From positions 248,001-312,000 of the forward strand of contig NZ_JAAGLY010000002.1 in assembly GCF_010548375.1 (NCBI RefSeq): DNA of 64,000 nt, written 5' to 3'. A program made the position numbers and the translations under genes. The notes beneath the pieces are model-generated. The model searched no databases and was not told where the DNA came from. It was given only the letters and a program-made list of their open reading frames with translations. Below, piece by piece: positions 34,134-42,483 of this stretch (position 1 is its first letter; each line of letters starts with the position of its first letter). This stretch comes from Streptomyces sp. SID13726 (GTDB lineage: Bacteria; Actinomycetota; Actinomycetes; Streptomycetales; Streptomycetaceae).

Positions 34134-34814
34134 TCACGGCACGGCCGCGAGCACTTCGTCCACGGTCACCACCCGGATCAGCGGCCCGTAAAGCCCCATC
34201 ACGTACAGCGACTTGGCATGCGAGTCGTCGTCCGCCCCGGCGCACGCGTCGGACACCACCAGGGTCTCGACACCGGCGTCGGCGGCGGCGAGGGCGGTGG
34301 ACAGCACACAGCAGTCGGTGCTGACACCGGCCAGGACGAGCCGGTTCTCCGGGGCTGCTCGGGCGGCGAGTTCGGGTGTCCACTTGCCGAACGTGGGCGC
34401 GTCCAGGACGCGTTGGGCCCGCTCGGAGAACTCGTCGGTGAGGCGCCAGAGCGGGGCGTCCGACGGCTGGAGCGCGAAGGGCCACTGCTCGTAGTACGCC
34501 CGCCAGGCACCGACGGGGCGGCCGGGGGCGACGAACCGCGTGAACGTCACCCGCTCCTCGAAGGCCGGCAGCAGCCGTCGTACACCGGCCGCCGCCTCGG
34601 CGTAACGAGGAGCGGCCCACGGGCTGCCGGGCTCGGCGAACACCCGCTGCATGTCGATGACGGCGAGCAGCCCTGCGGCTGTACGGCGCTCCTCCGCGAC
34701 CCGTTCCGAGGCGGTACGGCCCTCACCCGCGCCCCGTTCCGAGGCGGTCCGGTCCTCCCCCGCCGCCTGTTCCGAAGCCCTGCGGCCCTCCCCCGCGCCC
34801 GGCGCTGTGCTCAT
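34134..34814 (-). CDS. Isochorismatase-family cysteine hydrolase with repeat N-terminus
   Basis: 226 residues. The hydrolase domain (about 48-225) has the catalytic triad Asp54 (AVIDMQRVF), Lys144 (TFGKW) and Cys169 (STDCCVLSTA). Ahead of it residues 7-45 are three-plus copies of an 11-residue unit (A/G)GEGRTASER, highly charged and probably disordered. Members cleave amides such as nicotinamide, N-carbamoyl compounds or biuret. The ATG overlaps the permease stop by ATGA, so it probably acts on what the cytosine/purine-type permease imports. Confidence 0.85.
   Translation of the reverse strand: MSTAPGAGEGRRASEQAAGEDRTASERGAGEGRTASERVAEERRTAAGLLAVIDMQRVFAEPGSPWAAPRYAEAAAGVRRLLPAFEERVTFTRFVAPGRPVGAWRAYYEQWPFALQPSDAPLWRLTDEFSERAQRVLDAPTFGKWTPELAARAAPENRLVLAGVSTDCCVLSTALAAADAGVETLVVSDACAGADDDSHAKSLYVMGLYGPLIRVVTVDEVLAAVP
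34699..34800. repeat. 33-bp tandem repeat within the isochorismatase gene
   Basis: CGTTCCGAG at 34702 and 34735 and TGTTCCGAA at 34768 mark three units with an exact 33-base period. They encode the 11-residue N-terminal repeat, so unit number can change without breaking the frame. Confidence 0.8.
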
Positions 34815-36301
34815 ACGGCGGCCCCCGCGTCCGGTGCCTGTGCCTCCTGTGCCCGCACCCTGCGTCGGCCGAGTGCCAGGGTGCCCAGGAAGCCGAGTGC
34901 CAGTGCGGCGAGGACGCCGAGGTTGGCGTAGGCCCAGGAGCCGGTCCTGCCGCCGAGGCCGAAGGGGTCGAGGAGGTAACCCTGCCAGTCCAGCCAGCTG
35001 GCGGCCGAGTTGGTGACCAGGCCCCAGCCGAGGGCGGTGGCGGCGAGGGTGAGGAGCAGCGGGGTCGGCGGTACGTCGCCGTAGCGGCCGTCGGGGCGGA
35101 AGAGGTCCCGCTCGTCGTAGTCGCGGCGGCGCAGGGCCAGGTCGGCGAGCATGATCCCGCACCAGGCGGCGATGGGGACGCCGAGGGTGGTCAGGAAGCC
35201 CATGAACTGGCCGAGGAAGTCGTCGGCGAAGAACACGATGTAGACCGAGCCCGCGATCATCAGGACACCGTCGACGAGCGCGGCCAGGTAGCGCGGGATC
35301 TTGAGGCCGGCCGAGAGCAGGGCGAGGCCCGAGGAGTAGATGTCGAGGACCGCGCCGCCGACCAGGCCGAGGACCGCGACCACGGCGAACGGCACCAGGA
35401 ACCAGGTGGGCAGGATGGTGGTGAGGGCACCGATCGGGTCGGCGGCGACAGCGGTGTTGAGCGCGGGGGACGAGCCGGCCAGCAGGAGTCCGAAGACCAG
35501 CAGGAGCAGCGGGGCCACGGAGGCGCCGAACGCGGTCCAGCCGACCACGCCCCGGCTCGACGAGGTCCGGGGCAGATAGCGGGAGTAGTCGGCGGCGGCG
35601 TTGACCCAGCCGAGCCCGAAGCCGGTCATCATGAAGACGAGCGCGCCGATGAACTCCTGGGCGGAGCCCGCCGGGAGGGCGCTGACGGTGCTCCAGTGGA
35701 TGTGGTCGGCGACGAGGCAGACGTAGACGACGGTCAGCACGCCCGTCACCATGGTGATCACTGTCTGGAGGCGCATGATCAGGTCGAAGCCCATCACCCC
35801 GCCGACGACGGTGAGCCCCGCGACCACGATCAGCGCGACGACCTGGGTCTCCGTCCCGCCGCCCCAGCCGAGCCGCCCGAAGACGGTCGCCGTGGCCAGG
35901 GTCGCGAGGGCGCACAGCACGGTCTCCCAACCGACCGTGAGCACCCAGGAGACGACCGACGGCAGACGGTTGCCGCGCACACCATAAGCCGCGCGGCTGA
36001 GCACCATGGTCGGGGCGGAGCCGCGCTTGCCGGCCACGGCGACGAGACCGCACAGCAGGAACGAGAAGACGATCCCGATCACACCGGCGATCAGCGCCTG
36101 CCAGAAGGAGATCCCGAACCCGACGGCGAAGGCGCCGTAGCTCAGACCGAGAATGGACACATTCGCGCCGAACCAAGGCCAGAACAGGGTCCGCGGAGTG
36201 CCCTTGCGTTCGGCGTCGCCGATCACGTCCAGCCCGTGCGTCTCCACCTGGAGCTGCCGGGAGGTGGATCTGTTGTCGGGGGAACCCGAGGAGTCTGTCA
36301 T
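34811..36301 (-). CDS. NCS1-type purine/cytosine permease
   Basis: 496 residues, about 12 helices. The NCS1 features are RTLFWPWFGANVSILGLSYGA (about 37-57, helix 1), GKRGSAPTMVLSRAAYGVRGN (about 90-110) and NAAADYSRYLP (about 235-245). Members carry cytosine, purines, allantoin or hydantoins by cation symport. It is coupled by ATGA to an isochorismatase-family hydrolase, which suggests uptake and ring or amide cleavage of a nitrogen compound. Confidence 0.86.
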   Translation of the reverse strand: MTDSSGSPDNRSTSRQLQVETHGLDVIGDAERKGTPRTLFWPWFGANVSILGLSYGAFAVGFGISFWQALIAGVIGIVFSFLLCGLVAVAGKRGSAPTMVLSRAAYGVRGNRLPSVVSWVLTVGWETVLCALATLATATVFGRLGWGGGTETQVVALIVVAGLTVVGGVMGFDLIMRLQTVITMVTGVLTVVYVCLVADHIHWSTVSALPAGSAQEFIGALVFMMTGFGLGWVNAAADYSRYLPRTSSSRGVVGWTAFGASVAPLLLLVFGLLLAGSSPALNTAVAADPIGALTTILPTWFLVPFAVVAVLGLVGGAVLDIYSSGLALLSAGLKIPRYLAALVDGVLMIAGSVYIVFFADDFLGQFMGFLTTLGVPIAAWCGIMLADLALRRRDYDERDLFRPDGRYGDVPPTPLLLTLAATALGWGLVTNSAASWLDWQGYLLDPFGLGGRTGSWAYANLGVLAALALGFLGTLALGRRRVRAQEAQAPDAGAAV

Positions 36302-36495
36302 CGTCGACCTGCCTGTTCAGACGTGTTGGGGCGACCGTAGGCAGGGGCCGGTGGGGCGTCAATCGCGCAACGCCCGCGACATCCGCCCTATGACGTCCGA
36401 GGATCACAGCGGCCCGCCGCTCCCCTCTACTGGAGAGCGAACCGACGGGGAGTCGGAAGCGGCTGATCCGGCCGGTGAGGCCGGGCGGAACGGGG

Positions 36496-37401
36496 GTGTC
36501 CACGGTGCGGACTTCGAGGTTCGTCTCCACGCTGGCGCTGTCCGTGTACGTGGCGACCGTGGCGGTCGGCTGCGCGGACGGCGGTGACGGGAGCGGGCCG
36601 GGGTCCGTACCGCGGTCCGTCCGGGCTCAGGACGCCCTGCTTCAGACCGCCCAATCGGCTCTCGTACGGCGCTGCCTGACGGATCGTCACATCGAGCCGT
36701 CGGCAGAGCCGGGCACCGCCGACGCCGGACAGGACCGGGGTATCGCACAGCGACGCGAGTTCCCGTACGGGATCGACGACCCCGAGTGGGCCGCCGAGCA
36801 CGGGTTCGGCAGCGGGCAGGGGTCCGGGGCGACGACGAAGGAGGCAGCGGCGGCGAAGGAGGCGGACGTCTCCCCGCGTCAACAGCGCCTGGTCGACGCC
36901 TTGTTCGGCACCGGACGGCGTGAGCTGTCCACCCGTACGGCCACGGGTCTGGTCGTCAGGACCAACAGCGACGGCTGTCTCGCCGAGGCCCAGCGGGTTC
37001 TGTACGGCGACCAGGGGCGCTGGTTCCGCACCGAGGTCACGATCAACAACCTCGGGGCCGCCGCGCATCAGCGGGTGACACGGGACCCGGCCTACCGGGC
37101 CGTGCTCGTGCGCTGGGCGCGCTGTGTCGCCCCTGTACAGAAGGCCGAGGACCCCGGGGAGCTGCGCCGCGTGTGGCAGCGCCGGGCCGCGGGCCTCGAT
37201 CCGCAGCGGGCCACCGAGTCGGAGAGGCGGTACGCCGTGGCCGAGGCGCGGTGCGTGCTGCGCACCGGCCTCGCGGACACGGGCGCTCGGCTGGAGCGGC
37301 GTCATGCCGCCGAACTGCGCACCGAGTACGCCGACGTGATCGCCGAGCACCGGCGACTGCGGGAGCACGGGCTGCGGTTCGCGGTGCGGCAGGGGCTCTG
37401 A
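36496..37401 (+). CDS. Putative secreted lipoprotein, unknown function
   Basis: About 301 residues from GTG at 36496; a GTG seven codons earlier is possible. The N-terminus has basic residues, a hydrophobic run (FVSTLALSVYVATVA) and AVGC, a passable lipobox with Cys26. The body is hydrophilic with a Gly/Ala/Lys low-complexity stretch (about 100-130) and conserved-looking RCLTDRHI and RWARCVAPVQKAEDP blocks. No known domain recognised. Similar lipoproteins are frequent in Streptomyces. Confidence 0.65.
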   Translation: MSTVRTSRFVSTLALSVYVATVAVGCADGGDGSGPGSVPRSVRAQDALLQTAQSALVRRCLTDRHIEPSAEPGTADAGQDRGIAQRREFPYGIDDPEWAAEHGFGSGQGSGATTKEAAAAKEADVSPRQQRLVDALFGTGRRELSTRTATGLVVRTNSDGCLAEAQRVLYGDQGRWFRTEVTINNLGAAAHQRVTRDPAYRAVLVRWARCVAPVQKAEDPGELRRVWQRRAAGLDPQRATESERRYAVAEARCVLRTGLADTGARLERRHAAELRTEYADVIAEHRRLREHGLRFAVRQGL

Positions 37402-37466
37402 GGCGCCCCGTTGTGAGGCGCTCGCTTGAAGCACTCCCCTGAGGCGCTTGCTCAAGGCACCTCTTC
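37399..37466. repeat. Imperfect 26-bp direct repeat before the I36-like gene
   Basis: TGAGGCGCTCGCTTGAAGCA (37414 on) is followed by the diverged copy TGAGGCGCTTGCTCAAGGCA (37440 on), period 26; a third TGAGGCGC lies at 37399 over the stop of the lipoprotein gene. Confidence 0.55.
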
Positions 37467-37502
37467 ATCCATCCCGAACAGCACATCGAAAGGACCGACA
37501 CC

Positions 37503-37880
37503 ATGCGCAAGACCTTCCTCACCGCGGCCGGCCTGTTCCTCGCCGCCGGCACCGCACTCGCCGTCGTCCCCGGTACGGCCCAGGCCGCCGCCCCGTGCGC
37601 GCAGGGCAGCTTCTGCGCCTACACGGACGCCAACTACGGCGGTCTGTCCGTGGGTTGGACCGGTGACGACGGCTGGTGGGAGAGCAACATCGCCGACGAG
37701 GACAGCTCCTGGGCCAACCACGGCATCTCGGGCCCGGGCATCAAGGACCACGTGAAGGTGTACGCCAGCGCCTGGCAGGGCGGCGGCGTCACCATCTGCC
37801 TGACTCCCGGGCAGGAGGTCCCCTCCAACGCGGGCGCCAACGACCGGGGCGACTCGCACACCTGGACCACCGGCTGCTGA
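37503..37880 (+). CDS. Secreted peptidase-inhibitor-I36-like / crystallin-fold protein
   Basis: 125 residues. The signal peptide MRKTFLTAAGLFLAAGTALA ends at AQA-AA near residue 29. The mature part has APCAQGSFCAYTDANYGG (CxxGxxCxYxxxNYGG) and later VTICLTPG and WTTGC, the pattern of the I36 inhibitor and beta/gamma-crystallin-like secreted proteins of Streptomyces. Four Cys suggest two disulfides. Probably binds a protease or stabilises the cell surface. A GAAAGGA ribosome site precedes the ATG. Confidence 0.8.
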   Translation: MRKTFLTAAGLFLAAGTALAVVPGTAQAAAPCAQGSFCAYTDANYGGLSVGWTGDDGWWESNIADEDSSWANHGISGPGIKDHVKVYASAWQGGGVTICLTPGQEVPSNAGANDRGDSHTWTTGC

Positions 37881-37902
37881 GACCGTAGCCGAGGCCCAGG
37901 CG

Positions 37903-37948
37903 GCCCGCGCACCGGGACCGGCGTGAGCCGTCACCCCCGGGCGCGGGT
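37903..37948. terminator. Possible bidirectional hairpin between I36-like and kinase genes
   Basis: CCCGCGCACCGGG and CCCGGGCGCGGG pair with one bulged base, 22 bases past the plus-strand stop and touching the minus-strand stop. Confidence 0.35.
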
Positions 37949-39678
37949 CAGTCGTCCGCGGGCAGGATGCGGGTCACCTTGCCCTTGGTGGTCGCCTCCA
38001 GATAGCCGGACTGGCTGTACTCGTTGCTCAGGTAGACGGCCATGCCGAGGGGGGTGTCGAAGGTGTCGTTGGGCTGGCGGATCACCAGGTAACGGGTGTC
38101 CGGCTTGTCGACGTTGAGCTTCTTCTTGGCCTCGGCGAGGAGCGCGGGGACCTTGTCCCAGTCGAAGGCGTCCAGGGTGAAGGGCCGGTCGCCGCCGGAC
38201 AGGCTGCTCTTGATGATGCCTTCCTCCACGCCCTGTCCGGCGCGGTAGGTGTAGGTGTCGTACTTGGTGTCGCTGCCGTCGACCATCACCTGGGCCGACG
38301 CGAAGTCGTCGTAGACGGAGAAGTCACCGAACCGCTTCCGGCCGGTCTCCTTCTCGATCGCCTTGATGGCAGTGCGGATGCCCTGCGGGGTGAGCAGGCC
38401 GGTGGTGTCCGCGTCTGCGTCGGTGTCCTGGGACTGCTGGGCGGCCGGGGCGGCGCTCGGCGAGCCGCTCGACTGCGGGGCCGAGGCGCTGGAGTCGGCG
38501 CCCTTGTCACTGGAGCTGCCCGAACTGCCGGAGTCACCGCCGAAGGGCACCAGCCACCAGGTCAGGGCCAGTGCGGCGGTGAGCGAGATCCCCGAGACGC
38601 CGAGCAGGACACCCCTGGTGCGGCGGCCGCCGCCTCCCGGTCGCACCGGCGAGGTGACCTGCCCCGGCCCGAAGTGGGCGGGGGGCGGCCCGAATCCGGC
38701 CGGAGTGCCCAGGGGGCCGTGGGCGGTGGTCGGGTTGGTGAAGGTCCCCGAGTACGAGGCGGTGGCGGCCTGCGGCGGGCCGAGCGGGTAGGAAGTGGGC
38801 TCCTGCCACGCGGGGGCGACCGGACCGGACGGCCCGGACTCGATCTCGGCCAGCCGTCGGTCCAGTACGGCGGACGACGGCCGGACAGCCGGATCTCTCA
38901 CGAGCACGCTCATCAGGACGTCACCGAGGGCACCGGCCCGCTGCGGCGTCGGCACGTCGTCGTTGAGGACGGCGGCGAGGGTGGCCAGGGTGTTGGCCCG
39001 GCGCAGTGGGTGGTTGCCCTCCACCGCGGTGTACAACATCATCGCCAGCGACCACAGGTCGGAGGCCGATCCTCCCTCGTGCCCCGAGATGCGCTCCGGG
39101 GCCATGAAGTCGGGCGTACCGATGATCGAGCCGGTGGCGGTGAGGCTGGTCGTCTCCCGGATCGCGGCGATGCCGAAGTCGGTGAGGACGGGGCGTCCGT
39201 CGGTCCTGATCAGGACGTTGGCGGGCTTGACGTCCCGGTGCTGGATACCGGCGTCGTGCGCGGCGGTCAGCGCGGCGAGGACTCCTCGGCCCATCCGGGC
39301 CGCCTCGACGGGCGCCATCGGCGCCTGGGTCAGCCGGTCGGCCAGCGAGCCGCCGGCGACCAGCTCCATCACGATCCACGGGTAGGTGCCGGGGCCGCCG
39401 TCGACGATGTGGTGGATGGTGACGACGTTCGGATGGTCGATCCGGGCCAGCGCCCTCGCCTCACGCAGTACCCGTTCCCGCAGCAGCCGCGCGCTGTCGG
39501 GGTCGTACTCGGCCAGGTCCCGGTCCGGCGGGCGGACCTCCTTGACCGCGACCATCCTGTGCAGCACCAGGTCCCTGGCCCGCCAGACCGTACCCATGCC
39601 ACCGCCGCCGAGGCGGGTCTCCAACTCGAAGCGCCCGTCGACGACTCGTCTGCCGGGGCCTTCGCCTGACTCACTCAT
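37948..39678 (-). CDS. PknB-type Ser/Thr protein kinase with transmembrane helix
   Basis: 576 residues. The cytoplasmic kinase domain (about 17-280) has a Gly-rich loop GGGGMG (24-29), Lys46, HRDVKPAN (147-154), DFG (167-169) and GTPDFMAPE, all intact. A Pro/Gly/Ala linker, one membrane helix (about 357-377) and a Ser-rich stretch lead to an extracytoplasmic domain of ~140 residues (TPQGIRTAIKAIEKETG, SDTKYDTYTYRAGQG) of unknown ligand, lacking PASTA repeats. The ATG at 39676-39678 is chosen from the kinase-domain distance. Confidence 0.9.
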   Translation of the reverse strand: MSESGEGPGRRVVDGRFELETRLGGGGMGTVWRARDLVLHRMVAVKEVRPPDRDLAEYDPDSARLLRERVLREARALARIDHPNVVTIHHIVDGGPGTYPWIVMELVAGGSLADRLTQAPMAPVEAARMGRGVLAALTAAHDAGIQHRDVKPANVLIRTDGRPVLTDFGIAAIRETTSLTATGSIIGTPDFMAPERISGHEGGSASDLWSLAMMLYTAVEGNHPLRRANTLATLAAVLNDDVPTPQRAGALGDVLMSVLVRDPAVRPSSAVLDRRLAEIESGPSGPVAPAWQEPTSYPLGPPQAATASYSGTFTNPTTAHGPLGTPAGFGPPPAHFGPGQVTSPVRPGGGGRRTRGVLLGVSGISLTAALALTWWLVPFGGDSGSSGSSSDKGADSSASAPQSSGSPSAAPAAQQSQDTDADADTTGLLTPQGIRTAIKAIEKETGRKRFGDFSVYDDFASAQVMVDGSDTKYDTYTYRAGQGVEEGIIKSSLSGGDRPFTLDAFDWDKVPALLAEAKKKLNVDKPDTRYLVIRQPNDTFDTPLGMAVYLSNEYSQSGYLEATTKGKVTRILPADD

Positions 39679-39749
39679 GGGCGGGAGCTTAGTTGCCGCC
39701 ACCGACAGCGTTCACCGCCCCCGGCCCTGTTCACCGGGGCGGCGCGCGA

Positions 39750-40205
39750 TCACTGCTCGGGCAGGGGGCGTTCGTCGACGACGTGCTTCATGACGAGCGT
39801 GGAGGTGAGGCGTTGAACCCCGGGCAGCCGGGCGAGCCGCTGGTCGTAGAGCTGCTGGAAGGCGGTCAGGTCGGTGGTGGTGACCCGCAGCAGGTAGTCG
39901 AGTTCACCGAAGAGGCGCTGGGCCTGGAGTACATGGGGAATGGCGGCGACGGCCTCTTCGAACGCGGTGACGGTGTCCGGGTCCTCCCAGCGCAGGGTGG
40001 CGAAGACCAGTGCCTCGAAGTTCAGGCCCACGGCGGCCGGGTCCACGACCGCGCGGTAGCCGCGGATCGCGCCTTCGCGTTCGAGATCGCGCAGTCGGCG
40101 GTGGCAGGGCGAGACACTCAGCTTCACGCGGGCGGCGAGTTCGGTGACCGTGAGACGGCCGTCCTGCTGAAGCTCGGTGAGAATCTTCCGGTCCAAGGCA
40201 TCCAT
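39750..40205 (-). CDS. Lrp/AsnC-family transcriptional regulator
   Basis: 151 residues: N-terminal HTH (MDALDRKILTELQQDGRL, LAARVKLSVSPCHRRLRDLE) and a C-terminal RAM ligand domain (FEALVFATLRWEDPDT, FGELDYLLRVTTTDL). It is divergent from a LysE-family exporter, the classic arrangement in which Lrp senses an amino acid and induces its export. The -10-like TAATCT five bases before the ATG suggests a leaderless message. Confidence 0.9.
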   Translation of the reverse strand: MDALDRKILTELQQDGRLTVTELAARVKLSVSPCHRRLRDLEREGAIRGYRAVVDPAAVGLNFEALVFATLRWEDPDTVTAFEEAVAAIPHVLQAQRLFGELDYLLRVTTTDLTAFQQLYDQRLARLPGVQRLTSTLVMKHVVDERPLPEQ

Positions 40206-40316
40206 GGAGAAGATTATCCTCGTAAAAGCGCGATCATGGAGTAAATAGAGGAACACTTTCGAACAGGTTCGACCTAACCTTCCCCTCGCAACGGAACAGG
40301 CGAGAGGGATCGATCG
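40206..40316. promoter_or_regulatory. Divergent Lrp / LysE control region
   Basis: The only notably A+T-rich patch nearby: CCTCGTAAAAGCG and GGAGTAAATAGAGG around 40218-40251 make a loose CCTC...GAGG dyad fitting an Lrp-type site. TAATCT (minus, 40211-40216) could be the regulator's -10 and TAACCT (40275-40280) the exporter's. Confidence 0.4.
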
Positions 40317-40934
40317 ATGGACACGACCACACTGGCGGCCTTCCTGGCGGTGGATCTGCTGCTGGTGTTCACGCCGGGCGCGGACTGGGCCTACGCCATC
40401 GCGGCCGGGCTGCGTGAGCGGTCGGTCGTCCCGGCGGTCGCCGGGCTCATAGCGGGGTACGCGGGGTACACCCTGCTCGCCGTGGCCGGGCTGGTGGTGA
40501 TCGTGGCGGGTTCGCCGACCCTGCTCACCGTCCTGACCGTCGCCGGGGCCGGATATCTGGTGTGGCTCGGCTGGGGTGTGCTGCGGAGTCCGGTCACCCT
40601 GGCGGCCGCCGAGGAGACCGTCGGCTCCTCCCGCACCCAGGTCCTGCTCAGGGGGGTCGGGATCAGCGGCCTCAACCCCAAGGCGCTGCTGTTGTACTTC
40701 TCGCTGTTCCCGCAGTTCATCGACTCCGCGAGGGGCTGGCCGGTGGCCGCGCAGACCGGGTTGCTCGGTGCGCTGCACATGACCCTGTGCGCCGTCGTCT
40801 ATCTCGCCGTCGGTGTGCTGGCCCGTACCGTCCTCAGGACCCGTCCGTCGGCGGCCCGGGCGGTCACCCGGGTCTCCGGTGCGATGATGATCGCCATCGG
40901 CGGGTTCCTGCTCCTGGAGCGCCTGGCCGGCTGA
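40317..40934 (+). CDS. LysE/RhtB-family amino-acid exporter
   Basis: 205 residues, six helices. LysE-family markers are FTPGADWAYAIAAGLR (19-34, matching the TPGPn motif) and the mid-protein GISGLNPKALLLYFSLFPQFID (about 115-136, NPKxxLFF-like). It exports an amino acid; the divergent Lrp regulator supports this. The start follows GAGAGGGAT. Confidence 0.9.
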   Translation: MDTTTLAAFLAVDLLLVFTPGADWAYAIAAGLRERSVVPAVAGLIAGYAGYTLLAVAGLVVIVAGSPTLLTVLTVAGAGYLVWLGWGVLRSPVTLAAAEETVGSSRTQVLLRGVGISGLNPKALLLYFSLFPQFIDSARGWPVAAQTGLLGALHMTLCAVVYLAVGVLARTVLRTRPSAARAVTRVSGAMMIAIGGFLLLERLAG

Positions 40935-40991
40935 CGGACCCGCCCCCGTACCCCACCGCGACGTCCGCCGAGCCCGGCACGAGGAGCGCAC

Positions 40992-41435
40992 ATGGAAGAC
41001 CAGCACGTGACCCCCGAGACGGCGGCGCGCGTCCGGGACAGCTTCGAACGGCAGGGGCTGATGACCCACCTCGGCGCCCGCATCACCCGGATCGAGCCCG
41101 GCCGCGTCCACATCACCCTGCCGAGCCGCCCCGAAGTCACCCAGCAGCACGGCTACTTCCACGCCGGCGCCACCAGCGCCGTCGCGGACAGCGCGGGCGG
41201 CTACGCGGCCTACACGCTGTTCCCCGAGAACTCCGAGGTCCTCACCGTCGAGTACAAGATCAACCTCCTCTCCCCCGCCGTCGGCGACCACATCGAGGCG
41301 GTCGGGACGGTCCTCAAGTCCGGCCGCACCCTCACGGTGTGCCTGCTAGAGGTCTACGGCGTCCAGGGCGACCGGCGAAAGCTCGTGGCCAACGGGCAGC
41401 AGACGCTGATCCGGGTCGACCGGCCCTCGCCGTGA
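40992..41435 (+). CDS. PaaI-type hotdog thioesterase
   Basis: 147 residues, single hotdog fold. QQHGYFHAGATSAVADSAGGYAAY (about 51-74) is the PaaI/YdiI active-site block (HG...H.G....AD), and EVLTVEYKINLLSPAVGD is the following strand. It hydrolyses acyl-CoA thioesters. GAGGAGCGC precedes the ATG. It lies 57 bases after the LysE gene but its function seems unrelated. Confidence 0.87.
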   Translation: MEDQHVTPETAARVRDSFERQGLMTHLGARITRIEPGRVHITLPSRPEVTQQHGYFHAGATSAVADSAGGYAAYTLFPENSEVLTVEYKINLLSPAVGDHIEAVGTVLKSGRTLTVCLLEVYGVQGDRRKLVANGQQTLIRVDRPSP

Positions 41436-41477
41436 GCCCACACCCGACACCTCCGGAGCCCGTCGAGCTAACATCTA

Positions 41478-41502
41478 ATTGTTCTAGTGATACACGAACA
41501 AT
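41478..41502. promoter_or_regulatory. Inverted-repeat operator before the DUF1648/GntR operon
   Basis: ATTGTTC (41478-41484) and GAACAAT (41496-41502) are perfect 7-bp arms around an 11-base spacer, ending 15 bases before the ATG of the DUF1648 gene. YtrA-type GntR regulators, one of which is encoded in this operon, bind sites of this kind. Confidence 0.65.
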
Positions 41503-41516
41503 GATGAGGAGGCGGA

Positions 41517-42482
41517 ATGGATCACGTCGACCGGACTCACCGCGTCCGGCAGCCGGGGCAGCCGCGGTGGTATGTGGGACTCCCCTGCCTGGTGGCCGCG
41601 TTGGTGGTGGGTGTGGTGTTCGCCGTGTCATGGGCGAACCTGCCGGACCCCATGGCCGTCCACTTCGACGGACGGGGCGACGCCAACCGCTCCGCCTCCC
41701 CCGTGGTGCTGCTGCTGGTCTGCGAGTTGACCTTGCTCGGCCTCGGCGTCGCGCTGTTCCGGAGCGGGCTGCGGGGATCGCTCCCACCGCGGACCCTGTG
41801 GGTCGCGTCCGCCGCGGTCTCCGTGTTCCTGGGCTACTTCTTCACGGTCACGGTGCTGGTGAACGCGGACGCCTCCCGTAACCCGAGGATGCCCCTGTGG
41901 CAGTTGGCCGTCGCCGCTGGAGCGGCCGGTGCAGCCGCCGTCGGGGTGCGCCTGCTGGTGCCTCGTACGGGCCTCGCCGGTGCGGATCGGCCCGACTCCG
42001 GTTCGGTGGGGCTGCGCCCTGGCGAGACGGCCGTATGGGTGGGCGGGGTCGGTCCGCGGGGGCTCGCCGCCACGGGAGTGCTGGGCGCGGTCACCGCGCT
42101 GGTCGCCGGTGTCGTCGGCTGGGGTCCGGGGCTGTGGCTCTGGCCGCTGGGTCTGCTGGTCGCCGGGCTGGTCGGCGCCCGGGTGTGGGTCCGCGACGAC
42201 GGGCTCACGATCCGGCCCCCGCTGCTCGGCGTACCCCGGATCCACATCCCGCTCCGGCGGATCGAACGGGCCTGGGCCGCGGACGTCCGTCCCGTGTCCG
42301 ACCTCGGGGGCTACGGATACCGGTTCGTGAAGGGCCGACGCGGGCTGGCGCTGCGGTCCGGACCGGCGGTGTGGCTGGAGCTCGATGACGGCAAGGAGTT
42401 CGTCGTGGCCGTGGAGGACGCCGCGACGGCGGCAGCGCTGCTGGGCGACCTGCTGGCCCGGGACACCTCGCGGGACCGCTGA
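41517..42482 (+). CDS. DUF1648 membrane protein
   Basis: 321 residues. The DUF1648 motif LPDPMAVHFDGRGDANRSAS (43-62) lies between helices 1 and 2, and about seven helices follow. The C-terminal part (LLGVPRIHIPLRRIERAW, VWLELDDGKEFVVA) resembles a PH-like domain. The family is coupled to small GntR regulators, as here, where the GntR gene starts one base after the stop. GAGGAGG precedes the ATG. Perhaps a membrane sensor or transport accessory; unknown. Confidence 0.82.
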   Translation: MDHVDRTHRVRQPGQPRWYVGLPCLVAALVVGVVFAVSWANLPDPMAVHFDGRGDANRSASPVVLLLVCELTLLGLGVALFRSGLRGSLPPRTLWVASAAVSVFLGYFFTVTVLVNADASRNPRMPLWQLAVAAGAAGAAAVGVRLLVPRTGLAGADRPDSGSVGLRPGETAVWVGGVGPRGLAATGVLGAVTALVAGVVGWGPGLWLWPLGLLVAGLVGARVWVRDDGLTIRPPLLGVPRIHIPLRRIERAWAADVRPVSDLGGYGYRFVKGRRGLALRSGPAVWLELDDGKEFVVAVEDAATAAALLGDLLARDTSRDR

Positions 42483-42483
42483 G

